Source: an uncultured Spirochaetota bacterium (GTDB lineage: Bacteria > Spirochaetota > Spirochaetia > Treponematales > Rectinemataceae). From it: DNA of 64,000 bases. Below are positions 25,051 to 32,596 of the stretch, piece after piece. A model generated the notes under the pieces. The model was not told where the DNA came from. It saw only the letters and a program-made list of their open reading frames with translations, and ran no database searches. The DNA is taken from contig CAIJMU010000115.1 in NCBI GenBank assembly GCA_903821875.1, positions 1 through 64,000 of the forward strand, written 5' to 3'. Within the stretch, counting starts at the first letter, position 1, and each line of letters opens with the position of its first letter. Made by a program: the position numbers and the translations under genes.

Positions 25051-26200
25051 GAAAACCGAAAAACTGCTCATGAAGGGGAACGAGGCCATGGCCGAGGGCG
25101 CGCTCCGCGCCGGCTGTGCTGCCTATTTCTGCTATCCAATCACGCCGCAGAGCGAGATTCCCGCCTACATGGCCAAGCACATGCTTGAGCGCCACCTGGT
25201 CTTCCTCCAGGCCGAGAGCGAGACGGCGGCCATCAGCATGGTCTACGGGGCGGCAGCGACGGGGGCGCGCGTGATGACGAGCTCCTCGAGCCCGGGCATG
25301 TCGCTCAAGCAGGAGGGCATCTCCTACCTCTGCGGCGCCGACCTCCCCTGCGTCCTGGTGAACGTAGCCCGCTCGGGGCCCGGGCTTGGCGGCATCTCCC
25401 CCGCCCAGGGGGACTACTTCCAGTCAACCCGCGGAGGAGGTCATGGGGACTATTACCATATCGTTCTCGCGCCCAAGGACGTCCAGGAGTGTGCCGATTT
25501 CACCTTCGAGGCCTTCGACCTCGCGGACAAGTGGCGCATGCCCGTCATGGTCCTCGCCGACGGCCTCATTGGCCAGATGATGGAGGGCGTCGTTCTACCC
25601 GAGCCCAAGGACCTGTCCACGCTGTTGCCCAAACCCTGGGCTGTAGGACAGCAGGGAAGGACGGCTCGGGCTTTCAACCATGTCAGCTCGATGAGCCTCG
25701 TGCCCGCCGAGCTCGAGGCTGCTATCAACGCCCGCTTCGCAAGGTATGACCTGGTGAGGAAGACGGAGACCCGCGTCACCCTTTCCAATTGCGAAAAAGC
25801 CGAGCTCGTGATGATCGGCTATGGAAGCTCGAGCCGCGTGGCCTGGGGCGCAATCCAGCTTGCGAAGGCCCAGGGGATCGAAATCGGACTCCTCAGGCCC
25901 AGAGGCCTCTGGCCCTTCCCCTATGACGAGATCACCGAGCTGGCCGAGCAGGGCAAGAAATTCCTCTGTGTCGAGATGAGCATGGGCCAGATGATCGAGG
26001 ACGTGCTGCTTGCCGTAGGAGCACGATCCGCCCGCAGCAAGGAGTCCAGCGTCCACTTTGTCGGCCGCTGCGGCGGCAACATCCCCTCCGAGGAAGAGGT
26101 CTTCGCGAAGGCGAAGGAGATCCTTGCGGGACGCTCCGAGCCCTGGCGGCTCGACGGCCGCCTCCGCAGTGACGGATCGGCACGCGGCGCTGGCCGCTAA
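25043..26200 (+). CDS. 2-oxoacid:ferredoxin oxidoreductase alpha subunit (VorB/KorA type)
   Basis: 385 residues. It begins with the pyrimidine-binding domain of the OFOR family: LMKGNEAMAEGALRAGC, YFCYPITPQSEIP and TSSSSPGMSLKQEGISYL. A transketolase C-like domain follows, including GLLRPRGLWPFPYDEI. The GISPAQGDYFQSTRGGGHGD segment matches subunits annotated VorB (branched-chain 2-oxoacid, 3-methyl-2-oxobutanoate) more than 2-oxoglutarate enzymes, but substrate cannot be settled from sequence. The pairing with Buk/Ptb favours branched-chain oxoacids or 2-oxobutyrate. Confidence 0.9.
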   Translation: MPEKTEKLLMKGNEAMAEGALRAGCAAYFCYPITPQSEIPAYMAKHMLERHLVFLQAESETAAISMVYGAAATGARVMTSSSSPGMSLKQEGISYLCGADLPCVLVNVARSGPGLGGISPAQGDYFQSTRGGGHGDYYHIVLAPKDVQECADFTFEAFDLADKWRMPVMVLADGLIGQMMEGVVLPEPKDLSTLLPKPWAVGQQGRTARAFNHVSSMSLVPAELEAAINARFARYDLVRKTETRVTLSNCEKAELVMIGYGSSSRVAWGAIQLAKAQGIEIGLLRPRGLWPFPYDEITELAEQGKKFLCVEMSMGQMIEDVLLAVGARSARSKESSVHFVGRCGGNIPSEEEVFAKAKEILAGRSEPWRLDGRLRSDGSARGAGR

Positions 26201-26212
26201 AGGAATACGAAG

Positions 26213-26968
26213 ATGGAAGCCACTTACAAGCACCCGAAAAGCCTCGTTTCCCTCCAGACCAAGTACTGCCCGGGCTGCGGTCACGGCGTTATCCACAGGC
26301 TCATCACCGAGGTCATCGACGAGCTTGGACTCCAGGGGAACTCCATAATCCTCAACCCTGTCGGCTGCTCGATCTGGGCTGACCTCTACTTCGCCACCGA
26401 CTCGGTGCAGGCTCCCCATGGCCGCACACCGGCTGCGGCTACGGGAGTCAAACGCATGCTGCGCGACCACCTGGTCGTCTGCTACCAGGGCGACGGCGAC
26501 CTTGCCGCCATCGGTACCGCCGAAGCCGTCCACGCAGCCAACCGCGGCGAGAAATTCACGACGATCTTCGTGAACAACGCGATCTACGGCATGACCGGAG
26601 GCCAGATGGCACCAACTACACTTATCGGCCAGAAGGCTGCCACGGCACCAGAGGGCCGCGACCCCCTGGAGGCAGGCATGGGCTATCCCATCAAGGTGCT
26701 CGAGATGCTGGCCACCCTCGAAGGCACGCGCTACCTGGCGCGCGGTTCGGTGGACAGTCCCGTCAACGTACGGAAGACCAAGCAGTATATCAAAAAGGCT
26801 TTTGAGGCCCAGATGCGGGGACTGGGTTTCACCATGGTCGAGATCCTCTCGCCCTGCCCGACGAACTGGGGCATGAAGCCCGTCGAGGCCGTCGAGTGGC
26901 TCAAGGACTCGATGATGCCCGTCTTCCCCCTTGGCGAGATAAAGAACCAATTGGAGGCTGTCAAATGA
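26213..26968 (+). CDS. 2-oxoacid:ferredoxin oxidoreductase beta subunit (thiamine-diphosphate binding)
   Basis: 251 residues. A CPGCGHG cysteine motif near residue 20 is followed by SIWADLYFATDSVQAPHGR and the thiamine-diphosphate motif GDGDLAAIG...NN (VCYQGDGDLAAIG, FVNNAIYGMTGGQMAPTT). It forms the catalytic centre with alpha. It starts 12 bases after alpha and overlaps gamma by four bases (ATGA). Confidence 0.94.
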   Translation: MEATYKHPKSLVSLQTKYCPGCGHGVIHRLITEVIDELGLQGNSIILNPVGCSIWADLYFATDSVQAPHGRTPAAATGVKRMLRDHLVVCYQGDGDLAAIGTAEAVHAANRGEKFTTIFVNNAIYGMTGGQMAPTTLIGQKAATAPEGRDPLEAGMGYPIKVLEMLATLEGTRYLARGSVDSPVNVRKTKQYIKKAFEAQMRGLGFTMVEILSPCPTNWGMKPVEAVEWLKDSMMPVFPLGEIKNQLEAVK

Positions 26969-27507
26969 CGGAAAAGACCTTCATGGCCGGCTTCGGCGGC
27001 CAGGGCATCATCTCCATGGGGCAGACCTGGGTCTATGCCGCGATGAAGGAGGGACTCGAGGTTACCTTCTTCCCCTTCTACGGTGCGGAAAAGCGCGGCG
27101 GCATCGCCCGCGCCTCGGTCATCGTCTCGAACGACGAGATCGCAAGCCCCCTCGTAACCCAGGCCCACTCCGTGGTCGTGATGAGCGCAGACTCCCTGGT
27201 CATAGGCGAGGAGGTCGCGGCGCCGGATGCCCTCCTCCTCCTCAACTCGGACCTCGTCAAGGCAGGGCACGAACGCGCCGACCTCCGGGTCATACGCATA
27301 CCCTGCAACTCCATCGCCACGAAAATCGGCGACCTCCGCATCGCCAACATGGTGATGATGGGCGCCCTCGCCGAGGCTACAGGAGCCCTGGAGCTGGCCC
27401 ATCTCGAGGCAGTGCTCAAAAGCTATTTCCCGAAGTCCAAGCACGGCCTGATCCCGATGAACATCGCCGCAGTCGAGGCTGGCAGGGAAGCAGTCCGCAA
27501 AGCCTGA
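26965..27507 (+). CDS. 2-oxoacid:ferredoxin oxidoreductase gamma subunit
   Basis: 180 residues from an ATG at 26965. Typical gamma domain: FMAGFGGQGIISMGQTWVYA at the N-terminus, then GAEKRGGIARASVIVSNDEI. It is the last gene of the operon. I see no strong terminator in the 130 bases that follow. Confidence 0.93.
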   Translation: MTEKTFMAGFGGQGIISMGQTWVYAAMKEGLEVTFFPFYGAEKRGGIARASVIVSNDEIASPLVTQAHSVVVMSADSLVIGEEVAAPDALLLLNSDLVKAGHERADLRVIRIPCNSIATKIGDLRIANMVMMGALAEATGALELAHLEAVLKSYFPKSKHGLIPMNIAAVEAGREAVRKA

Positions 27508-27638
27508 CAGCAAACAGCCGAGCTTGAGGCGCATTGGCTCCAACTACGAAGGAAACCGGGGGGAATCCCTCTTCACCCACCGACCACCGTCACCCTGCCT
27601 TCCTCAGTCTCGCGCACTTCCCAGGAGAGCCGCTTTTC

Positions 27639-27947
27639 CTAGCTTTTCTTCCTGCCCGCGGGCCTGCGGTCGAAGACCACGAGCCAGGCATCGGCGCTGC
27701 GGTCGATGCTGTCGCGGTAGCGGATAACCTGTCCGAGCCCCTCGGTCACCGTTGTAGCCCGACCGTCGCCGGAATGCACGAGCTTGATCTCGACGATGGA
27801 CCAGTGACTGCTGAACAGCACAGCTAGATCCATGCGGCCGCGGTCGGCGGCGTACTCGCGCTCGATGCCGCCCCCGCCGTTTACCACGCGCTGCAAAAAG
27901 GCCATAAGCAGGAGGTGGGGAAAGGCTTGAAAAGGTCTCGTCAACAT
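27639..27947 (-). pseudogene. C-terminal remnant of an AAA-ATPase / PD-(D/E)XK nuclease-like protein
   Basis: The 102-codon frame encodes only the C-terminal nuclease-like domain seen at the end of AAA-ATPase-like (PF09820/PDDEXK) proteins: HLLLMAFLQRVVNGGGGIER, GRMDLAVLF, VEIKL and WLVVFDRR. The D...E.K catalytic arrangement is visible. The roughly 400-residue ATPase part is absent, and the same frame has stop codons directly upstream. I read it as a truncated relic. Confidence 0.75.
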
Positions 27948-28440
27948 GCTGGGCTATCAGGCTGCGGACATCAGCGGCGGAAAACGAGGGCGGGACAAGG
28001 CGCGGCGTGGGGAGGGGAAACGGGCATCCTTACAACCCGGTGACGCTGTTCCTCATGGTAGTGCTTCTCCAAGGGGCATCGCAGACAGGATTTCAAGGCG
28101 TCTCTCAAGTGAAGTCTCCAGTATATTATATTTAGGTAACGTTCGGACCTTACGAAGATCGCTGTTGAGCAACCCGCGCAGCGGCTTGGCCGATTGCATC
28201 CCTAAATTCCTGGCTCTTGCCCTTTGCCGGTCACCAATCCAGCTTGTACCATACATTGAAGAGGGCGAAGCTATCTATATCTACAGTTCGTGAAATCAGA
28301 CGGCGGAAGGGCACCCGTCTTGTGCTATCTTTAATAGAAGATGCAGGACTTCCACGGATCAACCAGGGAGCCAAAAAGTGCGCTCCCGGTTCGATTCGGG
28401 CCGGGAACACAGGGTCGCGCGTAGGCTGTGGAGGAAACGA
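27948..28440. other. intergenic stretch with no supported gene
   Basis: 493 bases of mixed composition between the nuclease remnant and the sensor kinase. Short frames on both strands show no family I recognise. The part after about 28100 is noticeably richer in A+T than the flanks. A segment near 28395-28420 resembles a tRNA T-arm but has no matching D-arm, anticodon arm or acceptor stem. Confidence 0.5.
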
Positions 28441-30318
28441 TTGAGAACAGCGCGAATTGTCTACCCAATTAAAGTCATTGCGCTCTCGGCAGTATTATTC
28501 TGCGCCATCTTATATATCAGCAACTCCATAAACAGCATTTCTCCAAGCCATGCCTTTGTCCTCAAACTCAATGCCAACGGAATTGCGGACATTCCGGACG
28601 CAGAATGGGAATCACTCAAGGAACCGGTCGTCGTTCTTCCTCAATTGGATATTCCTACCGTAGTCCGCGTGAACGAGCTGACGCTATTGACAAGGGGCAG
28701 CACTGGAGAACACGGCACAAACCGTACGTTTTGGGTTTCACTGACGGAAATACCCCCGGAACTACTGGACCCGGTCTCAAAAACATACCCAAAAGTCGAG
28801 ATAATCCAGTACAAGAAGCCCGGAGAACCTGCCCCGCAGATCCCGCCGATATACCTGGGCGAGCGAAAAAACGAAGCCTTTGTCGTATTTTTGCGAAATT
28901 TCCTCAACTACAAGCTCCCTTCCGCGCTGGGGGTGGCATCCCTGATCATGGGAATAGGAGCTTTTTTCATCTTCCTGAGGAGGAAGGATAAAAGCAAAAA
29001 CAGCTATTTCTTTTTTTCCCTTGTCAACGCAGGTTCATTTCTCTTTCTGACCAACATCATCTTTGCCTGGGATATGCTACCCACCATGACCTCGGAAATG
29101 GTCCGTATTTCCGGAATGATCCTCTGGATTACAGCAATGCTTTCCTTCATTCTTGAAATAAAAGAACCCGGCAAATGGTCATGGATTGGACTTGTCAGCT
29201 GCCTTGTCGTGTATATCCCGGCAGCCATATGGACATTTTCGGCAGCCACCTCCTCCGAACTGTATCAACGCATGCTCATGAGCATTTCAAAGATCAACGA
29301 TATCGTATCCCTTCTCGTCCTTGTGTTCGCCATAATTACTGAAGTCAGCATTCCTGGTTCCCGGAGCAGGTCGCTGCTTGCTGTGGTAATCACGATCAGC
29401 GCAATCATCATAGGCGAAAACCGGTTCCTGGCCCAAACCGGATATCTTCCGCCCTTCCATCTTGTCCCGTATATTGTCTTCCCGACCATCGGGGTTTTCT
29501 TCTATCTCATCATGGATGCCGAGATAAGGTCGCACCTTCTTGTTGTCAAACAGGGCAAGGAATTGATGGCTCTCAATCAAAGCATGGACAGGCAAATTGC
29601 AGAACAGACACGTGAGCTACGCACAAGCCTTCGTGCCAAGGAAATGTTCCTGACTGTCCTAACGCATGACATGAAAAACCAGCTCTATGACAACTACATT
29701 CTCGTCAAGGGTCTAATTTCCCAGTATAAGGAAGACAGGCAATCAGAGGAATATTTATCTCTTTTGCAGGAGAATTCGGTCGAGAATTTCATACTTCTCG
29801 AAGACCTACTTAACTGGTCCAACATTGCAGGATCCATTACAAATCCAAGTATCATATACAGGGAAGTGGCATCACTTGTCGACATAGTCTTCAGCACACT
29901 CAATTCGGTGGCTACCGTAAAGGGCATACATATGCTCAATGCGGTTCCCAAAGACCTCCGTGTCCCCTACGATCGGGAAATGACTTTGACAATCATCAGG
30001 AATCTGCTTTCGAATGCCCTGAAGGTCACAGAGAAGGGCGGAACCATGAAGGTGTCCGGTGGGGTGGATGCAGATTCTGCCTTCCTGGAAATCTCGGATA
30101 CCGGTCCGGGCTTTCCCCTGGAAATGCAGGACCCCTTTGATTTCGAGACGAACAAAAGACCTGGTCTCGGACTTTTGATAGTCAGGGACTTCGCCAAACT
30201 CCAGAACATGACGCTCAGGATGCACAGGTCACAGGAGGGAAGAACCAATATCCTTTTGCGTTTCAAGGCAGCAGCGCCGGTCGAAGATGACGCTGACAGG
30301 AAAGATCCCGTCACATAG
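28441..30318 (+). CDS. 7TM sensor histidine kinase, copy 1 (lower G+C)
   Basis: 625 residues from a TTG at 28441 with GGAGG six bases upstream; a GTG at 28378 would add 21 residues with no ribosome site. An N-terminal membrane anchor (VIALSAVLFCAILYI) is followed by an extracytoplasmic domain of about 130 residues, then about seven membrane helices (about 160-390), the 7TMR-DISM-like plan. The kinase core has the phospho-acceptor in VLTHDMKNQL (H409), the N box NLLSNALKVTEKGG, DTGPGFP, and GLGLLIVRDFAKL. A close paralogue is encoded at 54444-56222. Its regulator is read from the opposite strand, 119 bases beyond its stop. Base composition is near 50% G+C by eye, well below its neighbours. Confidence 0.88.
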   Translation: MRTARIVYPIKVIALSAVLFCAILYISNSINSISPSHAFVLKLNANGIADIPDAEWESLKEPVVVLPQLDIPTVVRVNELTLLTRGSTGEHGTNRTFWVSLTEIPPELLDPVSKTYPKVEIIQYKKPGEPAPQIPPIYLGERKNEAFVVFLRNFLNYKLPSALGVASLIMGIGAFFIFLRRKDKSKNSYFFFSLVNAGSFLFLTNIIFAWDMLPTMTSEMVRISGMILWITAMLSFILEIKEPGKWSWIGLVSCLVVYIPAAIWTFSAATSSELYQRMLMSISKINDIVSLLVLVFAIITEVSIPGSRSRSLLAVVITISAIIIGENRFLAQTGYLPPFHLVPYIVFPTIGVFFYLIMDAEIRSHLLVVKQGKELMALNQSMDRQIAEQTRELRTSLRAKEMFLTVLTHDMKNQLYDNYILVKGLISQYKEDRQSEEYLSLLQENSVENFILLEDLLNWSNIAGSITNPSIIYREVASLVDIVFSTLNSVATVKGIHMLNAVPKDLRVPYDREMTLTIIRNLLSNALKVTEKGGTMKVSGGVDADSAFLEISDTGPGFPLEMQDPFDFETNKRPGLGLLIVRDFAKLQNMTLRMHRSQEGRTNILLRFKAAAPVEDDADRKDPVT

Positions 30319-30437
30319 CTTGGCGGAAGCATGTAGTGATCGTCCGGGACAGCAGGTGCCGGTGCTGTTGAAGAAACGCCTTATGAGGCAAGTAAAGTGC
30401 CTCGAAGCTGGTACAATTGAGTTTCAGGAAGAGGGAT

Positions 30438-31082
30438 TCAGCGTGCGCCTGCAAGCCCTCTCATGGTAGCCCAGCTGGAAAGTTCGGCTGCATTGCTGAC
30501 TCCCGCCTTTTCCAATAGAGAAGAACGGTGCCGATCGATGGTCTGGACTGACAAGGCCAAGCGAAAGGCGATTTCTTTGGAACTAAGGCCATCTGTAATC
30601 ATGACAAGAACATCGCGCTCCCGAGGAGTAATCTGCAGCTTGCCACTCTGCGCTGCGGCATTCCCGACAAAGTCCGGAACCATGATCCCCATCAGTGAGG
30701 GGCTGAGATAGCGCCCTCCGGCAATTACCAAGCGGATTGCTGTAGCAAGCTCATCGGTATCGGCCAAGCCCTTGGAGACAATACCCTCAGCCCCAGTCTG
30801 CAAAAATGAACGCAGGGTCTCCCTATCCGTGCTGAAGGTAAATCCGATTACCTTCAGTTCCGGCATCAACTCCTTGAGCATTCTCGCCACTGTGACGCCA
30901 TCGGGTTGACCGATCGCCAGATCCAAAAGGACGATGTGTACCTGCAACTGGGGAATCAATTCCAGTGCCTGCGATCCGGACTCGGCTTCTCCAACCAGAA
31001 CCACATCCGGCATTGAGGAAAGAATGGACTTGACGCCGGTACGCACGATTTTGTGGTCGTCGCAGATGAATACCCGATACAT
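30438..31082 (-). CDS. NarL/FixJ-family response regulator, copy 1
   Basis: 214 residues, ATG at 31082 with AAGGA six bases upstream. Receiver with DD at residues 8-9, phospho-Asp D54 (IVLLDLAIG), Thr81 and Lys103 (VSKG). The C-terminal LuxR-type HTH has TPRERDVLVMITDGLSSKEI and TIDRHRSSLLEKA. Equal in length and closely similar to the regulator at 53828-54472. It is convergent with the sensor kinase at 28441-30318, which is the likely partner by analogy with the second pair. Confidence 0.9.
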   Translation of the reverse strand: MYRVFICDDHKIVRTGVKSILSSMPDVVLVGEAESGSQALELIPQLQVHIVLLDLAIGQPDGVTVARMLKELMPELKVIGFTFSTDRETLRSFLQTGAEGIVSKGLADTDELATAIRLVIAGGRYLSPSLMGIMVPDFVGNAAAQSGKLQITPRERDVLVMITDGLSSKEIAFRLALSVQTIDRHRSSLLEKAGVSNAAELSSWATMRGLAGAR

Positions 31083-31405
31083 AGACCATCCTTATACCAT
31101 GATAATTCTGATAACCGATAGCCGACAGACCGCTGAACCTCGCATTTGACGCATAACCTGCCTCACTGGAGGAGCCCTTCACCTAGTGCGCCCAGGCCTG
31201 CGCTATTGACACATAGCCCGCTTTCTGAAGCCTGGTTCTGCCACTTACTACGGCGGCTACTTTCCTGTATCCATGAATACCTGACATTACCTTTGCCTCC
31301 AGCTTCAACTCTAGCAAGTTGGCCGGAATATCGCTATTCATGGTTTTATTCTTCAGCGGTTAGGCAAGTACTCAGGTTTGATGAGGGTAAACCCCTGGAA
31401 TGCGT

Positions 31406-31668
31406 CTATGGAGGTCCAGTTCGGCACAAGGAATCAGGCAGGATGGAAGGAAAAACCAAACGGACAGGAAAGAGAGTGAAGGTGATCAGGAGCTCCCGGG
31501 CCTCCTCGATCTTCTCGATGCCGACGGGTTCGCCTTTGGGACAGAGCTGCCAGACGCATTTTTTGCAGAGGCAGTTGACCAGCCAGGGCTGGCCTCGGGT
31601 GAGCTCGTAGTGGAGAAAGGTCGTCTTGCCGCTCTGCCTTGGCGCAAGGAGGACGTAGCCTCATTTTC
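31406..31668 (-). pseudogene. internally deleted AAA ATPase remnant
   Basis: Reading minus-strand codons that end at the TAG 31408-31406 gives GYVLLAPRQSGKTTFLHYEL fused directly to TRGQPWLVNCLCKKCVWQL and an IEKIEEARELLI helix. In intact ATP-binding proteins of this family the Walker A APRQTGKT and the TQGQPWLVNAL motif lie roughly 170 residues apart, so the whole middle is missing. No plausible start codon or ribosome site is present. The adjacent 31083-31405 holds nothing I can support beyond the regulator's leader. Confidence 0.75.
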
Positions 31669-31690
31669 GATCGCGCCTCAGAAGTACCTA

Positions 31691-32596
31691 TTATACATAG
31701 TCAGCCCGATACTCGTCGATCGTCGTGTAGCCGAGTGTTTCATACAGGGCGAGGGCCGCAGCGTTCGTCTTTTTCACGAAGAGGGCAGTACCCCGGCCTT
31801 CGGCGCCCAGGCGGGCGATGAGGAAGTCCATCATCTTTCGCGCGATGCCCCTGCCCCGGAACCCGGGCAGCACGAAGACACCACCGATCTGGTCAATTGT
31901 GAAGGCCCTGGCGTTCGTGCCGGCCTTGCCCAGAATTTCCATCCCGCCACGCGGCCCCTTGCCGCTGGCCTTTGCGATGAACTCTGTCCTGAGCATGCGC
32001 GATAGCCAGGCGCGCGAGGCCTCGGCGTCGAAGACATGCAGGGGAATGATGACCTCCTCGAGCTCGTAGGCCTTCTGCAGGGGCACGAGGGCCTCGAGGT
32101 CGCCGGGGCCTGCGCGCTCGACGCGGAGGGACCCGATGGTAGCAGGGTGGGAATGCTCTGGCGCGACGCTCCGCGCGGCGGAAAGCGCCATGAGCCTGTA
32201 GTCGACCTTCCAGGCTGGACTGAGGCGTAATGCGGCCTCGAAGGCAGACACCGAGCCTGCCGGCCCGGTTACAGTTGCGGGGGGATTGCCCGCGACGCCG
32301 AGAACGCCTCGGAAAACAGGTTCAAGGAGGCGGGCCAGTCCCGGAAGGTCGGCATCGGCATTGGGTAACTGGGGGTAAAAAGCCCCTCCGGCGAGGCCCA
32401 GGATAGCGGCTTCGACAGGAGCCTCTCCCTCTGTCCCGGCCCTGATCCAGACCCCGGAGCGCGCATCGAGGGGGAGGCTGAGCCTCCCCTTCCAGAGGAG
32501 CTTTGCGATGAAGGAGGCGGCATAGGTCTCGCGCGAGCGGAGGAAGTGCTCGAGCTGGGGCAGGTCGCGGGCACCGGCCTTAACCCACTCGCTCAT
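31691..32596 (-). CDS. GNAT-family N-acetyltransferase
   Basis: 301 residues. The C-terminal half is a GNAT domain with the acetyl-CoA binding motif GVFVLPGFRGRGIARKMM and a following NAAALALYETLGYTTIDEY. The N-terminal 150 residues (HFLRSRETYAASFIAKLLWK) form a second, GNAT-like or unique domain. The substrate is unknown. Its ATG overlaps the stop codon of the upstream GH3 gene (ATGA), so the two are translationally coupled. Confidence 0.85.
   Translation of the reverse strand: MSEWVKAGARDLPQLEHFLRSRETYAASFIAKLLWKGRLSLPLDARSGVWIRAGTEGEAPVEAAILGLAGGAFYPQLPNADADLPGLARLLEPVFRGVLGVAGNPPATVTGPAGSVSAFEAALRLSPAWKVDYRLMALSAARSVAPEHSHPATIGSLRVERAGPGDLEALVPLQKAYELEEVIIPLHVFDAEASRAWLSRMLRTEFIAKASGKGPRGGMEILGKAGTNARAFTIDQIGGVFVLPGFRGRGIARKMMDFLIARLGAEGRGTALFVKKTNAAALALYETLGYTTIDEYRADYV

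Noticed and set aside
25595-26950. 451-codon open frame on the minus strand
   Set aside because: Antisense to the oxidoreductase alpha and beta subunits; no motif and no ribosome site.
28380-28430. possible tRNA gene (T-arm-like GGTTCGATTC with flanking C/G runs)
   Set aside because: The pairing gives an 8-base loop, and no D-arm, anticodon arm or 7-bp acceptor stem can be placed around it.
31146-31610. 154-codon open frame on the plus strand in the gap after the regulator
   Set aside because: No recognisable domain or ribosome site; it overlaps the minus-strand ATPase relic, whose motifs are specific.
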